Counted from the stretch's first letter, positions 32,959 to 48,718 are shown. The stretch: 48,718 nt of DNA from JOPF133 sp052144935 (GCA_052144935.1 JBKQPR010000157.1:1-48718), one strand, 5' to 3'. Program-made: numbers and translations. Notes: generated by a model from the letters alone, not told the origin.

Positions 32959-33000
32959 TCGCGGCGCCAACCGTCAGAAACAGTACTTGTAAGGGAATCG

Positions 33001-33074
33001 GTTGACAGGCGAAAGCGCCTGTCCCACATGCCTTCCAAGGCCTTCGGCAGCAATGTGGGACTTCGTCTGTCAAC
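33001..33074. repeat. 74-bp nested-hairpin element
   Basis: Outer inverted repeat GTTGACAGGC (33001-33010) against GTCTGTCAAC (33065-33074), one mismatch. Inside, a perfect hairpin GACAGGCG-AAAG-CGCCTGTC (33004-33023) and a second pairing TCCCACAT (33022-33029) with ATGTGGGA (33053-33060). It resembles a REP/MITE-type palindromic unit or the terminator of the bc operon. Confidence 0.6.
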
Positions 33075-33133
33075 CCGGCAATCCCACGGATTCCTTTACG
33101 CCGAATCGGGGCGCGGCCTGGGAGAATGGTTTT

Positions 33134-34810
33134 GTGCCTAAGAACGGATTCTCCCGGCGTAATCTGATGGCGCTGTCGGCGGGGCTGCCCATTGTGGCGG
33201 CCGGCCAGGCAGCCCGGCGTACCGATGGATACGTCGATATTTTGCGGCCCCCGGACCTTGCCACGGCGTTCCTGGAAACCGAGGCCCTCCCGCTGGCTCG
33301 GGACGGCCGCCGATGGACGGCCAAGGGTATCTCAGTGGAGGCCGAACCGCGCGGCGCTGGGCTGCCGGTCAGGATTGAGGCGCCGGAAGCCCCGCTAATG
33401 CGGGTTCGCCTTCGCTGGAAGGCCAATGTGCCTGAGCGGTGGCGCATCCTCAACGACCAGTGGGAGCGGAGTTACGGCGACCTGGAATGGCGCGGCATGC
33501 TCGGCGAGCGCATCCTACCCTGGTACTTTCTGGCATTCGACGGCCAGGCGACTCACGGTTATGGTGTCGCGACGGGCGGTTCGTCTTTCGCGTTTTGGCA
33601 GGTGGATCCGGTGGGTATTTCGCTCTGGATCGACCTGCGCAATGGTGGAGGAGCCGTGCGCCTCGGGAAGCGTACGCTGGAAGCCGCCACGGTGCGGACG
33701 CGGCGCGGCGGCACAGGCGAGACTGCGTTCGAATCCGCGCGCCGCTTCTGCCATGTGCTCTGCGACCAGCCCCGCCTCGCTCCGGCGCCTGTTTATGGCG
33801 GCAATAACTGGTATTACGCGTATGGGCGGAACTGCTCGGCCACCGATATCCAGCGCGACTCCAGTCTGATCGCCGAACTGGCGCCCACAAGCCGGAATAG
33901 GCCCTTCATGGTGATCGACGACGGTTGGTCAATCACAAATACCGCGGGTCCGTGGGAACGTGGCAACGCGAGATTTCCCGATATGCCCAGCTTGGCCGCC
34001 GCCATGAGACAGCAGGGCGTTCGGCCGGGCATCTGGCTGCGCCCGCTGGTCACGACAGCCGAAGTCCCCGATAGTGCGCGCCTGCGGGCTCGCTCCGGTT
34101 CGCGAAACCGCATCATCGATCCCACCATTCCCGAGATGATGGAGATGGTGCGCCAGGACATCCGCCGCATGGCGTCCTGGGGCTTCGAGCTGATCAAGCA
34201 CGACTACACAAGCTTCGATCTGTTGGGCCGTTGGGGTTTTAATATGGCAGCCGATCTGACGGACCCCGGGTGGCATTTCGCCGACCAGAGTATGACCACC
34301 GCCGAGGTCACGCTGGCGCTGTACCGCACGATTCGCGAAGCAGCCGGCAGCGGATTGATTCTTGGTTGCAACACCTTCGGCCACCTGGCTGCCGGACTTT
34401 TCGAGCTGCAGCGCACCGGCGACGACACCAGCGGCCGCGAATTCCACCGCACGCGGCGCATGGGCGTCAATACATTAGCGTTCCGCGGGCCTCAGCATCG
34501 GGCGTTTTTCGACCTGGATGCCGATTGCGCGCCCATCACGCCGCAGGTTCCGTGGGACTTGACCTCCAGGTGGCTGAACCTGGTCGCGCGCAGCGGAACC
34601 GCCCTGTTCGTATCCCCCGACCCGAAAGCGCTGAACGCCGAATCGAAGCAGGCGATTCAGCGTGCGTTTGCGACGGCCGCAACGCCGCGCGGCATCGCGG
34701 AACCGCTCGACTGGATGGAGACCACCACGCCGGGCCGCTGGCGCATCGCAGGGCAGACCGCGGAATACGACTGGTACGGACCGGAGGGCGGGACTCCGTT
34801 TCCGCGGTAG
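33134..34810 (+). CDS. Alpha-galactosidase-like glycoside hydrolase (GH36/GH27 clan)
   Basis: About 558 residues. A Tat-like signal (SRRNLMALSAGLPIVAAGQA) is followed by an N-terminal beta domain and a TIM barrel. Barrel landmarks: FMVIDDGWSI, GVRPGIWLRPLV, the nucleophile region GFELIKHDYTSFD with Asp in KHDY, and RTGDDTSG, whose Asp is the likely acid/base. This pattern is that of clan GH-D alpha-galactosidase-like enzymes; the substrate could be galactosides or related alpha-linked sugars. GTG 33134 was chosen because it precedes the twin-arginine signal and has GGAG nine bases upstream; earlier in-frame starts run through the hairpin element. It stands alone on the plus strand. Confidence 0.82.
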   Translation: MPKNGFSRRNLMALSAGLPIVAAGQAARRTDGYVDILRPPDLATAFLETEALPLARDGRRWTAKGISVEAEPRGAGLPVRIEAPEAPLMRVRLRWKANVPERWRILNDQWERSYGDLEWRGMLGERILPWYFLAFDGQATHGYGVATGGSSFAFWQVDPVGISLWIDLRNGGGAVRLGKRTLEAATVRTRRGGTGETAFESARRFCHVLCDQPRLAPAPVYGGNNWYYAYGRNCSATDIQRDSSLIAELAPTSRNRPFMVIDDGWSITNTAGPWERGNARFPDMPSLAAAMRQQGVRPGIWLRPLVTTAEVPDSARLRARSGSRNRIIDPTIPEMMEMVRQDIRRMASWGFELIKHDYTSFDLLGRWGFNMAADLTDPGWHFADQSMTTAEVTLALYRTIREAAGSGLILGCNTFGHLAAGLFELQRTGDDTSGREFHRTRRMGVNTLAFRGPQHRAFFDLDADCAPITPQVPWDLTSRWLNLVARSGTALFVSPDPKALNAESKQAIQRAFATAATPRGIAEPLDWMETTTPGRWRIAGQTAEYDWYGPEGGTPFPR

Positions 34811-34838
34811 AGCGGCGGCGAACCAAACCGATTGGGGC

Positions 34839-35105
34839 CTATTCGTTGCGGAGCGCCACGGTCGCCTCTACGCGGGTGGCGCGGCGCACGGGGAGGAAAC
34901 TGGCCAACAGGACCGCCGCGCTCTCGACCGCCAGCACGCCGAGGAATGTGGCGGGGTCGAAGGGGCCGGCGCCGTAGGTGAGGTCCGGCACGTCAGGCAG
35001 CACAAGCAGCTTCGAAAGGAGCGTGGCGAGACCGAGCGCGCCAACCAGACCAATGCCCGCCCCCCAGACGACGCAACTCAGGGCTTGCCGATTCCGCTGT
35101 GAGAC
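34839..35105 (-). pseudogene. C-terminal remnant of a MacB/FtsX-type ABC permease
   Basis: The minus strand encodes LVGALGLATLLSKLLVLPDV, a loop with FDPATFLGVLAVESAAVLLA, then SFLPVRRATRVEATVALRNE and a stop. This is the typical last ~85 residues of acidobacterial MacB-like permeases (two helices, then the P-RRA-RV-P-VALR-E tail). Upstream only NRQALSCVVWGAG resembles the family; the rest of an ~800-residue protein is missing, so the gene is truncated. The region from 35106 to 35206 shows nothing recognisable. Confidence 0.65.
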
Positions 35106-35206
35106 GGTGCGGTTAGGTCGCCACCTTGGAGCGTGATGGCAACCACTTGAGGAGTGTTCGATCCTGGGAAATACTGTCGCAGAGGCGGACTCTATAGCGG
35201 ACTCGA

Positions 35207-36010
35207 CTACCTTGCCTGAATCGCCTCGCGGGTCAACGCCGCCTGCCGGGCCACCGCTTCCGGCATCCCAGCCATGGGCCGCGTGAAGCGGTCGACGGTC
35301 TCCAGATCGGCCGCGCTGCCCACCAGGTAAAGCGCGCGCAACGCCTCCCACACGTGGTTCTTGTCAGCGGACAACTCCACCAGCAAATCTCCCGCCCGCA
35401 CCACCGCACCCTCCTGGCGATCCAGCGCGAGCACTTCGCCGGGAACCGCGGCGCGCACTTCCGTCTCGCCGATGTGCGCCACCAACGTGCCCGGATTGAC
35501 AAAATTGCCCAGCTTCAGCCGGAAGCGCACTGCGCCGCCCACGGGCGCCGTGATGGTAAAAGGCTGCAGCATGGCGGTCAGCTCCGGTCTCGCGGCGGGA
35601 TCGCCGAAAGCGGCCAGGGCCGGCGCGGCGTTGCGGCGCACCATCGGTTCGGGATCGTGCAGCAGGCGCAGCAGAGCCTCATGGAAGGGCGCATAGTTGC
35701 GGTCCTGCCCCATAATCCAGGCGGCCGTCTGGCGCAGTTCCCGGTTGGGGCTGGACGCCTGCCGGACGACGGCGGGATACCAGCGCGAGACATTCTGTCC
35801 TCCGGACAGACGTTCCCCTACCTGCACGAGGGCATGCTGCGCGTGGCGCGGCTTGGAGGCGTCAGCGAAGTATTCGTCGATCTGCGCGTCGGAAAGCTTG
35901 CGGCCGAACCAGGTCCAATACCAGAAGAGGAACGGGAACAGGACCAGCAGCAGGGCGAAACCGGCCACCAGCAGAAAGGCCTTGCGGCCGGGACGGCGAT
36001 GCGTACTCAT
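35207..36010 (-). CDS. Membrane-anchored HEAT-repeat protein with lipoyl/HlyD-like domain
   Basis: A 267-residue protein with a single N-terminal membrane helix (AFLLVAGFALLLVLFPFLFW). Residues ~45-150 contain HEAT-like helices (RELRQTAAWIMGQD, EALLRLLHDPEPMVRRNAAP, ALAAFGDPAARPELTAML). Residues ~150-215 look like a biotinyl-lipoyl/HlyD barrel (GAVRFRLKLGNFVNPGTLVA, EVRAAVPGEVLALDRQEGAV, VRAGDLLVELSADK); there is no conserved lysine for biotin or lipoate. The helical C-terminus ends with LTREAIQAR. The combination suggests a periplasmic scaffold or adaptor; I do not recognise a named family. It sits 39 bases downstream of the xylanase gene and is probably co-transcribed with it. Confidence 0.7.
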   Translation of the reverse strand: MSTHRRPGRKAFLLVAGFALLLVLFPFLFWYWTWFGRKLSDAQIDEYFADASKPRHAQHALVQVGERLSGGQNVSRWYPAVVRQASSPNRELRQTAAWIMGQDRNYAPFHEALLRLLHDPEPMVRRNAAPALAAFGDPAARPELTAMLQPFTITAPVGGAVRFRLKLGNFVNPGTLVAHIGETEVRAAVPGEVLALDRQEGAVVRAGDLLVELSADKNHVWEALRALYLVGSAADLETVDRFTRPMAGMPEAVARQAALTREAIQAR

Positions 36011-36049
36011 GGGCGCTGTAACTATCCTATCGCCTCGCGGCTTTTGCCT

Positions 36050-37129
36050 CTATCGCCTCGCGTCGAGCGCTTTGGCGATGGCGTACCAGGCCGGCTTGCG
36101 CTGGAACTCGCGGTCGAGCGGCAGAACCCGCACCGCGCAGCGATCCGGGCGGCGGTTGCGGCTGGCGAGCCACGTGTATTTGTCGGTTAAGCCCCAGGTG
36201 AGCACGGCGATGACGGCGGGTTCGGCCAGCGCGGCCGCGAGGTAGCTCTCGTAGACCTCGGCGATGGCGCGGTCGCGGGCTTTGATGTCCGAGGGAAGCC
36301 CCTGGTCCGAGACGTCCAGTTCGGTGATCAGGATCTTCAGCCCCAGGGCGGCGATATCGCCCAGGAAGCGGCGCAACGTCTCGGGCTGGAAATCTTTCCA
36401 TTGCGCGGCCGAAAGGTGGGCCTGCATGCCGAACGCCTCGAGCGGCAAGTTCTGCTTCTTCAGCCGGCGCAGCAGGGTGAGCACCGCCTTGCGTTTGGCC
36501 TCGTCCTGCGGTCTGTCGTAGTCCAGTCCGTAATCGTTGTAGCCCGCCAGCGCGTGCGCATCGGCCTCGGCGGCGGTGGTGTAGGCGATCGCCAGGTATT
36601 CCGGACCCAACAGCTCCAGCCAGGGCGTTTTGCGCAGTCCGTCCTCGCGGCCATCCGGCGGATGAACGGCTTCGTTGACCACGTCCCAGGAATGCAGGCG
36701 GCCCTGGTAATGCCCCATCACCGTGCGAATGTGCTTCTCCAGGTAGCCGCGGGCGTTCTCCTTGGTGACCGTGGAGGCGAACCAGCGCGGAAGCTGCTCG
36801 TGCCACACCAGCGTGTGCCCGCGCATCTTCATCTCATGGCCGGCTGCAAAGCGCGCCAGAAAATCGCCTGGGACGAAATCGTAGCGCTCCGGCTCGGGAT
36901 GGACGGACGTCCATTTAAGAACGTTTTCGGGGACCAGGATATTGCACTCTTCGGCGAAGTGGGCGGAATAATCCGGGTCGTTCTGTAGAGGCCCATAGGC
37001 GGCGGCAGCGCCATAGAGCAGGCCGTGCGCGGCGGCATGGGCGCGCAGCGGATCTTCGGCGGCGGTCAGACGGAAAGCGGCGGGGGCCAGGCAAGCGGCG
37101 GATTGGAGAAACATGCGGCGGGCGATCAT
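36050..37129 (-). CDS. GH10 endo-1,4-beta-xylanase
   Basis: A 359-residue secreted TIM-barrel hydrolase. A Tat-like signal (IARRMFLQSAACLAPAAF) is followed by the barrel. The general acid/base Glu153 is in WDVVNEAV and the nucleophile Glu270 in ITELDVSDQG. Substrate-subsite markers include NVLKWTSVHPEPERYDF, GHTLVWHEQLPRWF and LTWGLTDKYTWL. It cleaves internal xylan linkages. The start at 37129 places the twin-arginine signal at the N-terminus; no clear Shine-Dalgarno is seen. Single catalytic domain, no carbohydrate-binding module. The HEAT/lipoyl-like gene follows closely on the same strand. Confidence 0.92.
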   Translation of the reverse strand: MIARRMFLQSAACLAPAAFRLTAAEDPLRAHAAAHGLLYGAAAAYGPLQNDPDYSAHFAEECNILVPENVLKWTSVHPEPERYDFVPGDFLARFAAGHEMKMRGHTLVWHEQLPRWFASTVTKENARGYLEKHIRTVMGHYQGRLHSWDVVNEAVHPPDGREDGLRKTPWLELLGPEYLAIAYTTAAEADAHALAGYNDYGLDYDRPQDEAKRKAVLTLLRRLKKQNLPLEAFGMQAHLSAAQWKDFQPETLRRFLGDIAALGLKILITELDVSDQGLPSDIKARDRAIAEVYESYLAAALAEPAVIAVLTWGLTDKYTWLASRNRRPDRCAVRVLPLDREFQRKPAWYAIAKALDARR

Positions 37130-37167
37130 GATAGCCGCAGTGTAGCGGGTTTCGCGGAGGACGGGGG

Positions 37168-37305
37168 CTAACACTGCCGGCAGGCGGCGTCCAATCCCTC
37201 GAAGTCAATCTTCGAACAGAGCGCAGAGCGGTGGTGCAGAATCGGCAAATCGCCAAGGTGGAAAAGGGCGATGATCGGGCTCGTATTGGAGACGATCCGA
37301 ATCAG
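37168..37305 (-). pseudogene. Truncated PIN-domain (DUF3368-like) toxin remnant
   Basis: In the minus frame after the UPF0175 stop: IRIVSNTSPIIALFHLGDLP, then ILHHRSALCSKIDFEG and a TAG at 37168. The start IVSNTSPIIAL is the characteristic first strand of DUF3368 PIN ribonucleases, including the first catalytic Asp position replaced by Asn (S-N-T-S-P), as usual for that family. Only 45 codons remain of the ~155 expected. It begins at a CTG overlapping the antitoxin stop, where an ATG would be expected. Confidence 0.6.
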
Positions 37306-37558
37306 ATTCTTCCGGCGTGCTCCACTTCCGCCTCCCGCTCGTCATCCGTCATGTCCAGGAACGGGATGCCAAGCTGCGAAGCGTAACTAATGAACGCAAG
37401 CCGGGGCATATCGAGCAACTCCGCGGCCTTTCCGCTGAGAATTCGACCCTGCGAATAGAGCTTGAGGACGATCAACTCCCGCGCGGTGTCCCGCACCGGC
37501 CTGTCGAACATCTGCAACAGGCCGGCCGTTCGGGATCGAGCGGGATGTTGATCGTCAT
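37302..37558 (-). pseudogene. Frameshifted UPF0175 family antitoxin
   Basis: The expected N-terminus MTINIPLDPER is in one frame from ATG 37558. The conserved body (AGLLQMFDRPVRDTARELIV, LKLYSQGRILSGKAAELLDM, PRLAFISYASQLGIPFLD) continues in another frame from about 37524. The shift lies in CGAACGGCCGGCCTG, consistent with one extra base. UPF0175 proteins (PF03683) are antitoxins of PIN-domain toxins, and a DUF3368-like fragment follows directly. Either the pair is decayed, or this is a sequencing error in the antitoxin; the truncated toxin favours decay. It lies 11 bases beyond the rpoC stop, on the same strand. Confidence 0.65.
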
Positions 37559-37569
37559 ATGAAGCGGCC

Positions 37570-41787
<4,218 letters not shown>

Positions 41788-41809
41788 TATAATTGGCTCC
41801 AACTTGTTT

Positions 41810-41912
41810 TCACCGCGGAGACGCGGAGAACGCGGAGGAAGCGCGGAGAAGACCAAGAGAAAGAAGAGTTTTTCTCTGCGTAGTCTCTGCGGACTCAGCG
41901 TCTCTGCGGTGA
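41810..41912. repeat. GCGGAGACGCGGAG-family imperfect inverted repeat, copy E (rpoB-rpoC gap)
   Basis: Left arm TCACCGCGGAGACGCGGAG from 41810; right arm CTCAGCGTCTCTGCGGTGA ending at 41912. It fills nearly all of the 137-base rpoB-rpoC gap and must be transcribed in the rpoBC mRNA, where it would fold into a long hairpin. Confidence 0.75.
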
Positions 41913-41924
41913 ATCCCCCACTCT

Positions 41925-46247
<4,323 letters not shown>

Positions 46248-46316
46248 TCTTATACTCCTGACGGCCGAAGAGCAAAAGCCGAAGAAACTGTGCTCAACAG
46301 TACAAAACCACAGGCG

Positions 46317-46672
46317 GGCCGGGAAGCGGCAGCTTCCGGCCTGCGAAATCCAGTACAGTGTCGGGCGCGGGGGATCCCAGAGAAGCGGACCCGCGAGCGC
46401 GCGGTGAACGGGGATGTGAATCGGGCAGGTGTTGGTGTCGAACGGGCATCGGAGCAAAGCCCGCGATGAAAAGAAAACCGGTTAGCGTCGAAGCCGGGGC
46501 ACAAGTATCCTGTGGTAGCGTTGCGGGAATTCGGACGCACAGAGATCCCCTCTCTGCAGTTACGTCCGAACTGCAATTGAAGTACCAGGATTTTGAAATC
46601 ACGGTCACCAATTGGGATCGAATCCGGCTAAATCGAGGCCCAACTATTAACTTTAACAGGACTCGCGTCCTG
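46317..46672 (-). other. Structured rplL-rpoB intergenic leader (three hairpins)
   Basis: The 453-base gap between rplL and rpoB holds no gene. In transcription order: CAGGAC-GCGA-GTCCTG (46672-46657), a GNRA-capped 6-bp stem just after rplL; a two-part hairpin with outer stem 46530-46537/46563-46570 (TTCGGACG/CGTCCGAA) and inner stem 46540-46545/46551-46556 (CAGAGA/TCTCTG); and a bulged stem at 46317-46341 near the rpoB start. In E. coli this gap holds an attenuator and an RNase III site; a similar role is inferred. It lacks strong U-tracts. Confidence 0.45.
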
Positions 46673-46700
46673 CGTCAAACAGCAAAAACCGCTCCAACCG

Positions 46701-47087
46701 CTACTTCACTTCCACGGTCGCGCCCACGTCGGTGAACTTCTTGGCGATGGCTGCGGCTTCGTCCTTGCTCACGCCTTCCTTGACCGGCTTGGGAGCGCCG
46801 TCCACCAGGTCCTTGGCTTCCTTCAGCCCCAGGCTGGTGACTTCGCGCACGGCCTTGATCACGTTGATCTTATTGGCGCCGGCCGCGGTCAGCACAACGG
46901 TGAATTCGGTCTTCTCCTCGACCGGGGCGGCCGCCGCTGCCGCCGCGCCGCCGCCGGCCGCCGCTGCCGCCGGAGCGGCCGCTGCCGCCGACACACCCAG
47001 CTTCTCTTCGAGCAACTTGACCAACTGGGAGGCCTCCAGCAGGGTCAAGCCTTGAATCTGTTCCGCAATTGCATTAATGTCCGCCAT
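46701..47087 (-). CDS. rplL: Ribosomal protein L7/L12
   Basis: A 128-residue stalk protein that recruits translation GTPases. The N-terminal dimerisation domain (IQGLTLLEASQLVKLLEEKL) is followed by an Ala/Gly-rich hinge (~33-56) and the conserved C-terminal domain (EFTVVLTAAGANKINVIKAV, REVTSLGLKEAKDLVDGAPK, ending with DVGATVEVK). It follows rplJ by 51 bases, as in most bacteria, and is preceded by AAGGAG. Normal length. Confidence 0.97.
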   Translation of the reverse strand: MADINAIAEQIQGLTLLEASQLVKLLEEKLGVSAAAAAPAAAAAGGGAAAAAAAPVEEKTEFTVVLTAAGANKINVIKAVREVTSLGLKEAKDLVDGAPKPVKEGVSKDEAAAIAKKFTDVGATVEVK

Positions 47088-47138
47088 TTTTCGAACTCCT
47101 TAAAATAAGCTTTCAGCCGTCAGCTTCCGCTGACAGGT

Positions 47139-47663
47139 TCATTGAAACTTGTTCTCTTTCACACCCTGATCCAGCACCACCGCCAGATTGCGGCCCACCG
47201 CGTTCATGGCGGTCAGCAGGCGCCCGGCCGGAGCGTTGATCAGGTACAGCAACTTGGCCAGGATCGCTTCCCTCGGCGGCATGGTCGCCAGGTCGTTGAT
47301 GGCTTTGATATCGATCGCCCGGCCCTCCACCATCCCCGCCTTGAAGGTGAAACTTGGATTGGCCTTCGCGTAAGCCGTCAGCGCCTTGGCCAGCGCCACC
47401 GGATCGTTGGAGGTGTAGGCGATCGAGGTCATCCCGCGCAGGCCCTTCAGAACCTGCTCCGAGGGAGTGCCCTCGGAAGCAATGTCCGCCAGGTTATTCT
47501 TCACCACGCGGTACTTGCCGCCCACACCGCGGATCACTTTGCGCAGCTCGAAATCCTGGTTCACGCGCATCTTTTCGTAGCCCGTGACGAACAGGTTCTG
47601 CAAGCGCGCCAAGTCCTGGCGCAAGGCATCGACGTCTTTTTTCTTGTCTTCCTTCTTTTTCAT
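47139..47663 (-). CDS. rplJ: Ribosomal protein L10
   Basis: A 174-residue base of the L7/L12 stalk. Recognised from DALRQDLARLQNLFVTGYEK, VRGVGGKYRVVKNNLA-like IRGVGGKYRVVKNNLADIA, the central PVALAKALTAYAKANPSF, AGMVEGRAIDIKAINDLATM and AILAKLLYLINAPAGRLLTA. The Lys-rich start (MKKKEDKKKDVD) is short. Only 18 bases separate it from rplA, so the classical L10 autoregulatory leader normally found upstream of rplJ has no room here. Confidence 0.96.
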   Translation of the reverse strand: MKKKEDKKKDVDALRQDLARLQNLFVTGYEKMRVNQDFELRKVIRGVGGKYRVVKNNLADIASEGTPSEQVLKGLRGMTSIAYTSNDPVALAKALTAYAKANPSFTFKAGMVEGRAIDIKAINDLATMPPREAILAKLLYLINAPAGRLLTAMNAVGRNLAVVLDQGVKENKFQ

Positions 47664-47681
47664 GGAAACACCTGTTGGGCT

Positions 47682-48398
47682 TTAGAGCGCTGCCGCCGCC
47701 TTTGTGCTGAAGGGGGTCGTGTCGATGGCCACGCCCGGCCCCATGGTCGAGCAGATGGTGGCGCTCTTCACGTACTTGCCTTTGGCTACCGCCGGCTTGG
47801 CCTTGATCACCGCGCTGATCAGGCTGGAAGCGTTTTCCACCAGCTTATCCGCCGAAAAGCTGACTTTGCCGACCGGCGCGTGGATGATGCCGGTCTTATC
47901 CACCCGGAACTCCACTTTGCCGGCCTTGACTTCTTTTACCGCCTTGATCACATCCACCGTGACCGTACCGGTTTTGGGGTTCGGCATCAGGCCGCGCGGC
48001 CCCAGAATCTTGCCCAGTTTGCCCACCGAGCGCATCATATCCGGGGTGGCGATCACGGCGTCGAAATCGGTCCAGCTCTCCGACTGGATCTTGTTCACCA
48101 TATCCTCGCCGCCCACGAAATCGGCCCCCGCGTCGGTGGCCTCGCGCTGTTTATCGCCGCTGGCGATCACCAGCACTTTCTTCGACTTGCCCAGCCCGTT
48201 GGGCATCACCACCGTGCCGCGCACCATCTGGTCGGCATGCTTGGGGTCCACTCCGAGGCGCATGTGGACTTCCACGGTTTCGTCGAACTTGGCGAATTTA
48301 ATCTTTTTGATCAGCGGAATCGCCTCTTCGAGCTGGTATTCTTTGTGTTCTACCTGCTTGAGGGCGGACTGATATTGTTTGCCTGGTTTCCGTGCCAT
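47682..48398 (-). CDS. rplA: Ribosomal protein L1
   Basis: A 238-residue 23S rRNA-binding protein. Landmarks: KFDETVEVHMRLGVDPKHAD, QMVRGTVVMPNGLGKSKKVL, GPRGLMPNPKTGTV and VEFRVDKTGIIHAPVGKVSF. It is the first gene of the cluster in this window; rplK (L11), usually directly upstream, is absent from the adjacent 320 bases, and a promoter can be seen there instead. Start ATG 48398 is preceded by ATGAGGA. L1 often represses its own mRNA. Confidence 0.96.
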   Translation of the reverse strand: MARKPGKQYQSALKQVEHKEYQLEEAIPLIKKIKFAKFDETVEVHMRLGVDPKHADQMVRGTVVMPNGLGKSKKVLVIASGDKQREATDAGADFVGGEDMVNKIQSESWTDFDAVIATPDMMRSVGKLGKILGPRGLMPNPKTGTVTVDVIKAVKEVKAGKVEFRVDKTGIIHAPVGKVSFSADKLVENASSLISAVIKAKPAVAKGKYVKSATICSTMGPGVAIDTTPFSTKAAAAL

Positions 48399-48418
48399 GG
48401 TTCCTCATTGGTGCAAGC

Positions 48419-48445
48419 GGTTCGTCCCGAACAGGCATACGAACC
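48419..48445 (-). promoter_or_regulatory. Stem-loop in the rplA 5' leader (possible L1 autoregulation site)
   Basis: GGTTCG (48419-48424) pairs with CGAACC (48440-48445) across 15 bases, in the predicted rplA leader 21 bases before the start codon. L1 binds a stem-loop in its operon leader in other bacteria; the identity here is inferred from position. Confidence 0.35.
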
Positions 48446-48477
48446 TCCCACTGAGCGTTTTCAAAGGGACATCCGGC

Positions 48478-48507
48478 AGTGTAGCAGATCGCTCAAGCCC
48501 CCTGCAA
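48478..48507 (-). promoter_or_regulatory. Candidate promoter of the rplA-rplJ-rplL-rpoBC cluster
   Basis: On the minus strand: TTGCAG (48507-48502), 18 bases, TACACT (48483-48478), extended by TGC upstream of the -10. Predicted start near 48471, giving a ~70-base leader to rplA. Confidence 0.5.
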
Positions 48508-48611
48508 CTCGCCTGACGATTTTGGGGACGATTTTGGCGGTAGTGGGTGCGAGATTTCTCCACCGATGCTGAGGCAAAAAGGGCCATAATGAACTTGGAT
48601 CCGGCGCATTC

Positions 48612-48629
48612 CGGCCTCCCCGGAGGCCG
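48612..48629. other. GC hairpin between divergent promoters
   Basis: CGGCCTCC-CC-GGAGGCCG is a perfect 8-bp stem between the rplA promoter and a promoter facing out of the window. It may insulate transcription, but has no U-tract. Confidence 0.35.
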
Positions 48630-48641
48630 CCAAACGCCGTG

Positions 48642-48671
48642 TTGACAGGCGCTGGGTGCGTATTGTAGAAT
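48642..48671 (+). promoter_or_regulatory. Strong sigma70-type promoter facing right, gene outside window
   Basis: TTGACA (48642-48647), 18 bases, TAGAAT (48666-48671). No gene begins within the remaining 47 bases, so the target lies beyond the window. Confidence 0.55.
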
Positions 48672-48677
48672 TCCGCC

Positions 48678-48702
48678 AATTCCTAACCTTCGGTTAGGAA
48701 TT
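48678..48702. promoter_or_regulatory. 25-bp palindrome overlapping the expected transcription start
   Basis: AATTCCTAACC-TTC-GGTTAGGAATT is a perfect 11-bp inverted repeat starting seven bases after the -10 box at 48666. The position fits a repressor operator; a hairpin at the 5' end of the transcript is the alternative. Confidence 0.5.
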
Positions 48703-48718
48703 CGCGAAATGCCGTATT

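Noticed and set aside
46248..46457. 70-codon N-terminal extension of RpoB
   Set aside because: It runs through the structured leader, and a good Shine-Dalgarno precedes the internal ATG at 46247.
47664..47681. L10 autoregulatory leader upstream of rplJ
   Set aside because: Only 18 bases separate rplA and rplJ, too short for the kink-turn-containing leader.

Overview
The window is about 48.7 kb of GC-rich bacterial DNA, most likely from an acidobacterium of the Bryobacterales/Solibacteraceae type. This is inferred from three things: a Soli_cterm-like C-terminal domain (TIGR03437) on the repeat-rich surface protein at the left edge, a PEP-CTERM-like sorting tail on the next protein, and the style of the cytochrome bc operon and of the degraded lipocalin-like repeat gene. 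No rRNA, tRNA or CRISPR array was found.

Layout. 1-3.6 kb: the 3' part of a large repetitive secreted protein, then a small PEP-CTERM protein. 3.7-4.45 kb: a decayed minus-strand gene. 4.5-5.8 kb: a Gfo/Idh/MocA oxidoreductase and a DUF983 membrane protein. 5.9-7.9 kb: an accessory island with a cluster of seven short repeats, a gene relic and an orphan HNH-like gene. 8.1-12.4 kb: a transketolase-like enzyme, a PIG-L-type deacetylase and a two-gene module (ParD-like/DUF5678 plus a retropepsin-like protein). 12.5-15.6 kb: a tightly packed aminotransferase - 4-hydroxyphenylpyruvate dioxygenase - fumarylacetoacetase-family operon, probably for tyrosine degradation. 15.7-20.9 kb: an exported protein of unknown role, an M1 peptidase, an OPT transporter and YqeY.

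21.5-33 kb holds a long plus-strand respiratory operon: Rieske protein, b6-type cytochrome b, subunit IV-type cytochrome b, a 1032-residue octaheme cytochrome c, a cupredoxin lipoprotein, heme A synthase, heme O synthase, an ABC transporter pair, SCO1 and DUF420. Together they would form an alternative bc complex and supply heme A and copper to a terminal oxidase; no oxidase structural subunit is present. 33.1-37.6 kb carries carbohydrate-active enzymes (GH36/27-like and GH10), a HEAT/lipoyl-like protein, and remnants of a MacB/FtsX permease and of a UPF0175-PIN toxin-antitoxin pair. 37.6-48.4 kb is the minus-strand rplA-rplJ-rplL-rpoB-rpoC cluster; its RpoB has an eight-cysteine zinc-ribbon insertion.

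The main structure not explained by genes is a set of repeat families: (1) imperfect inverted repeats of the CCGCGGAGACGCGGAG type in at least four gaps, plus a half copy that encodes the SCO1 signal region; (2) a 21-bp GGGGYGCCC-NNN-GGGCCC motif found both between genes and inside genes, where it coincides with Gly/Pro-rich inserts; (3) a tandem array with a period of about 80 bp before the bc operon; (4) a seven-copy GGCCAAT cluster next to the orphan HNH-like gene; and (5) a nested-hairpin element upstream of the GH36-like gene.
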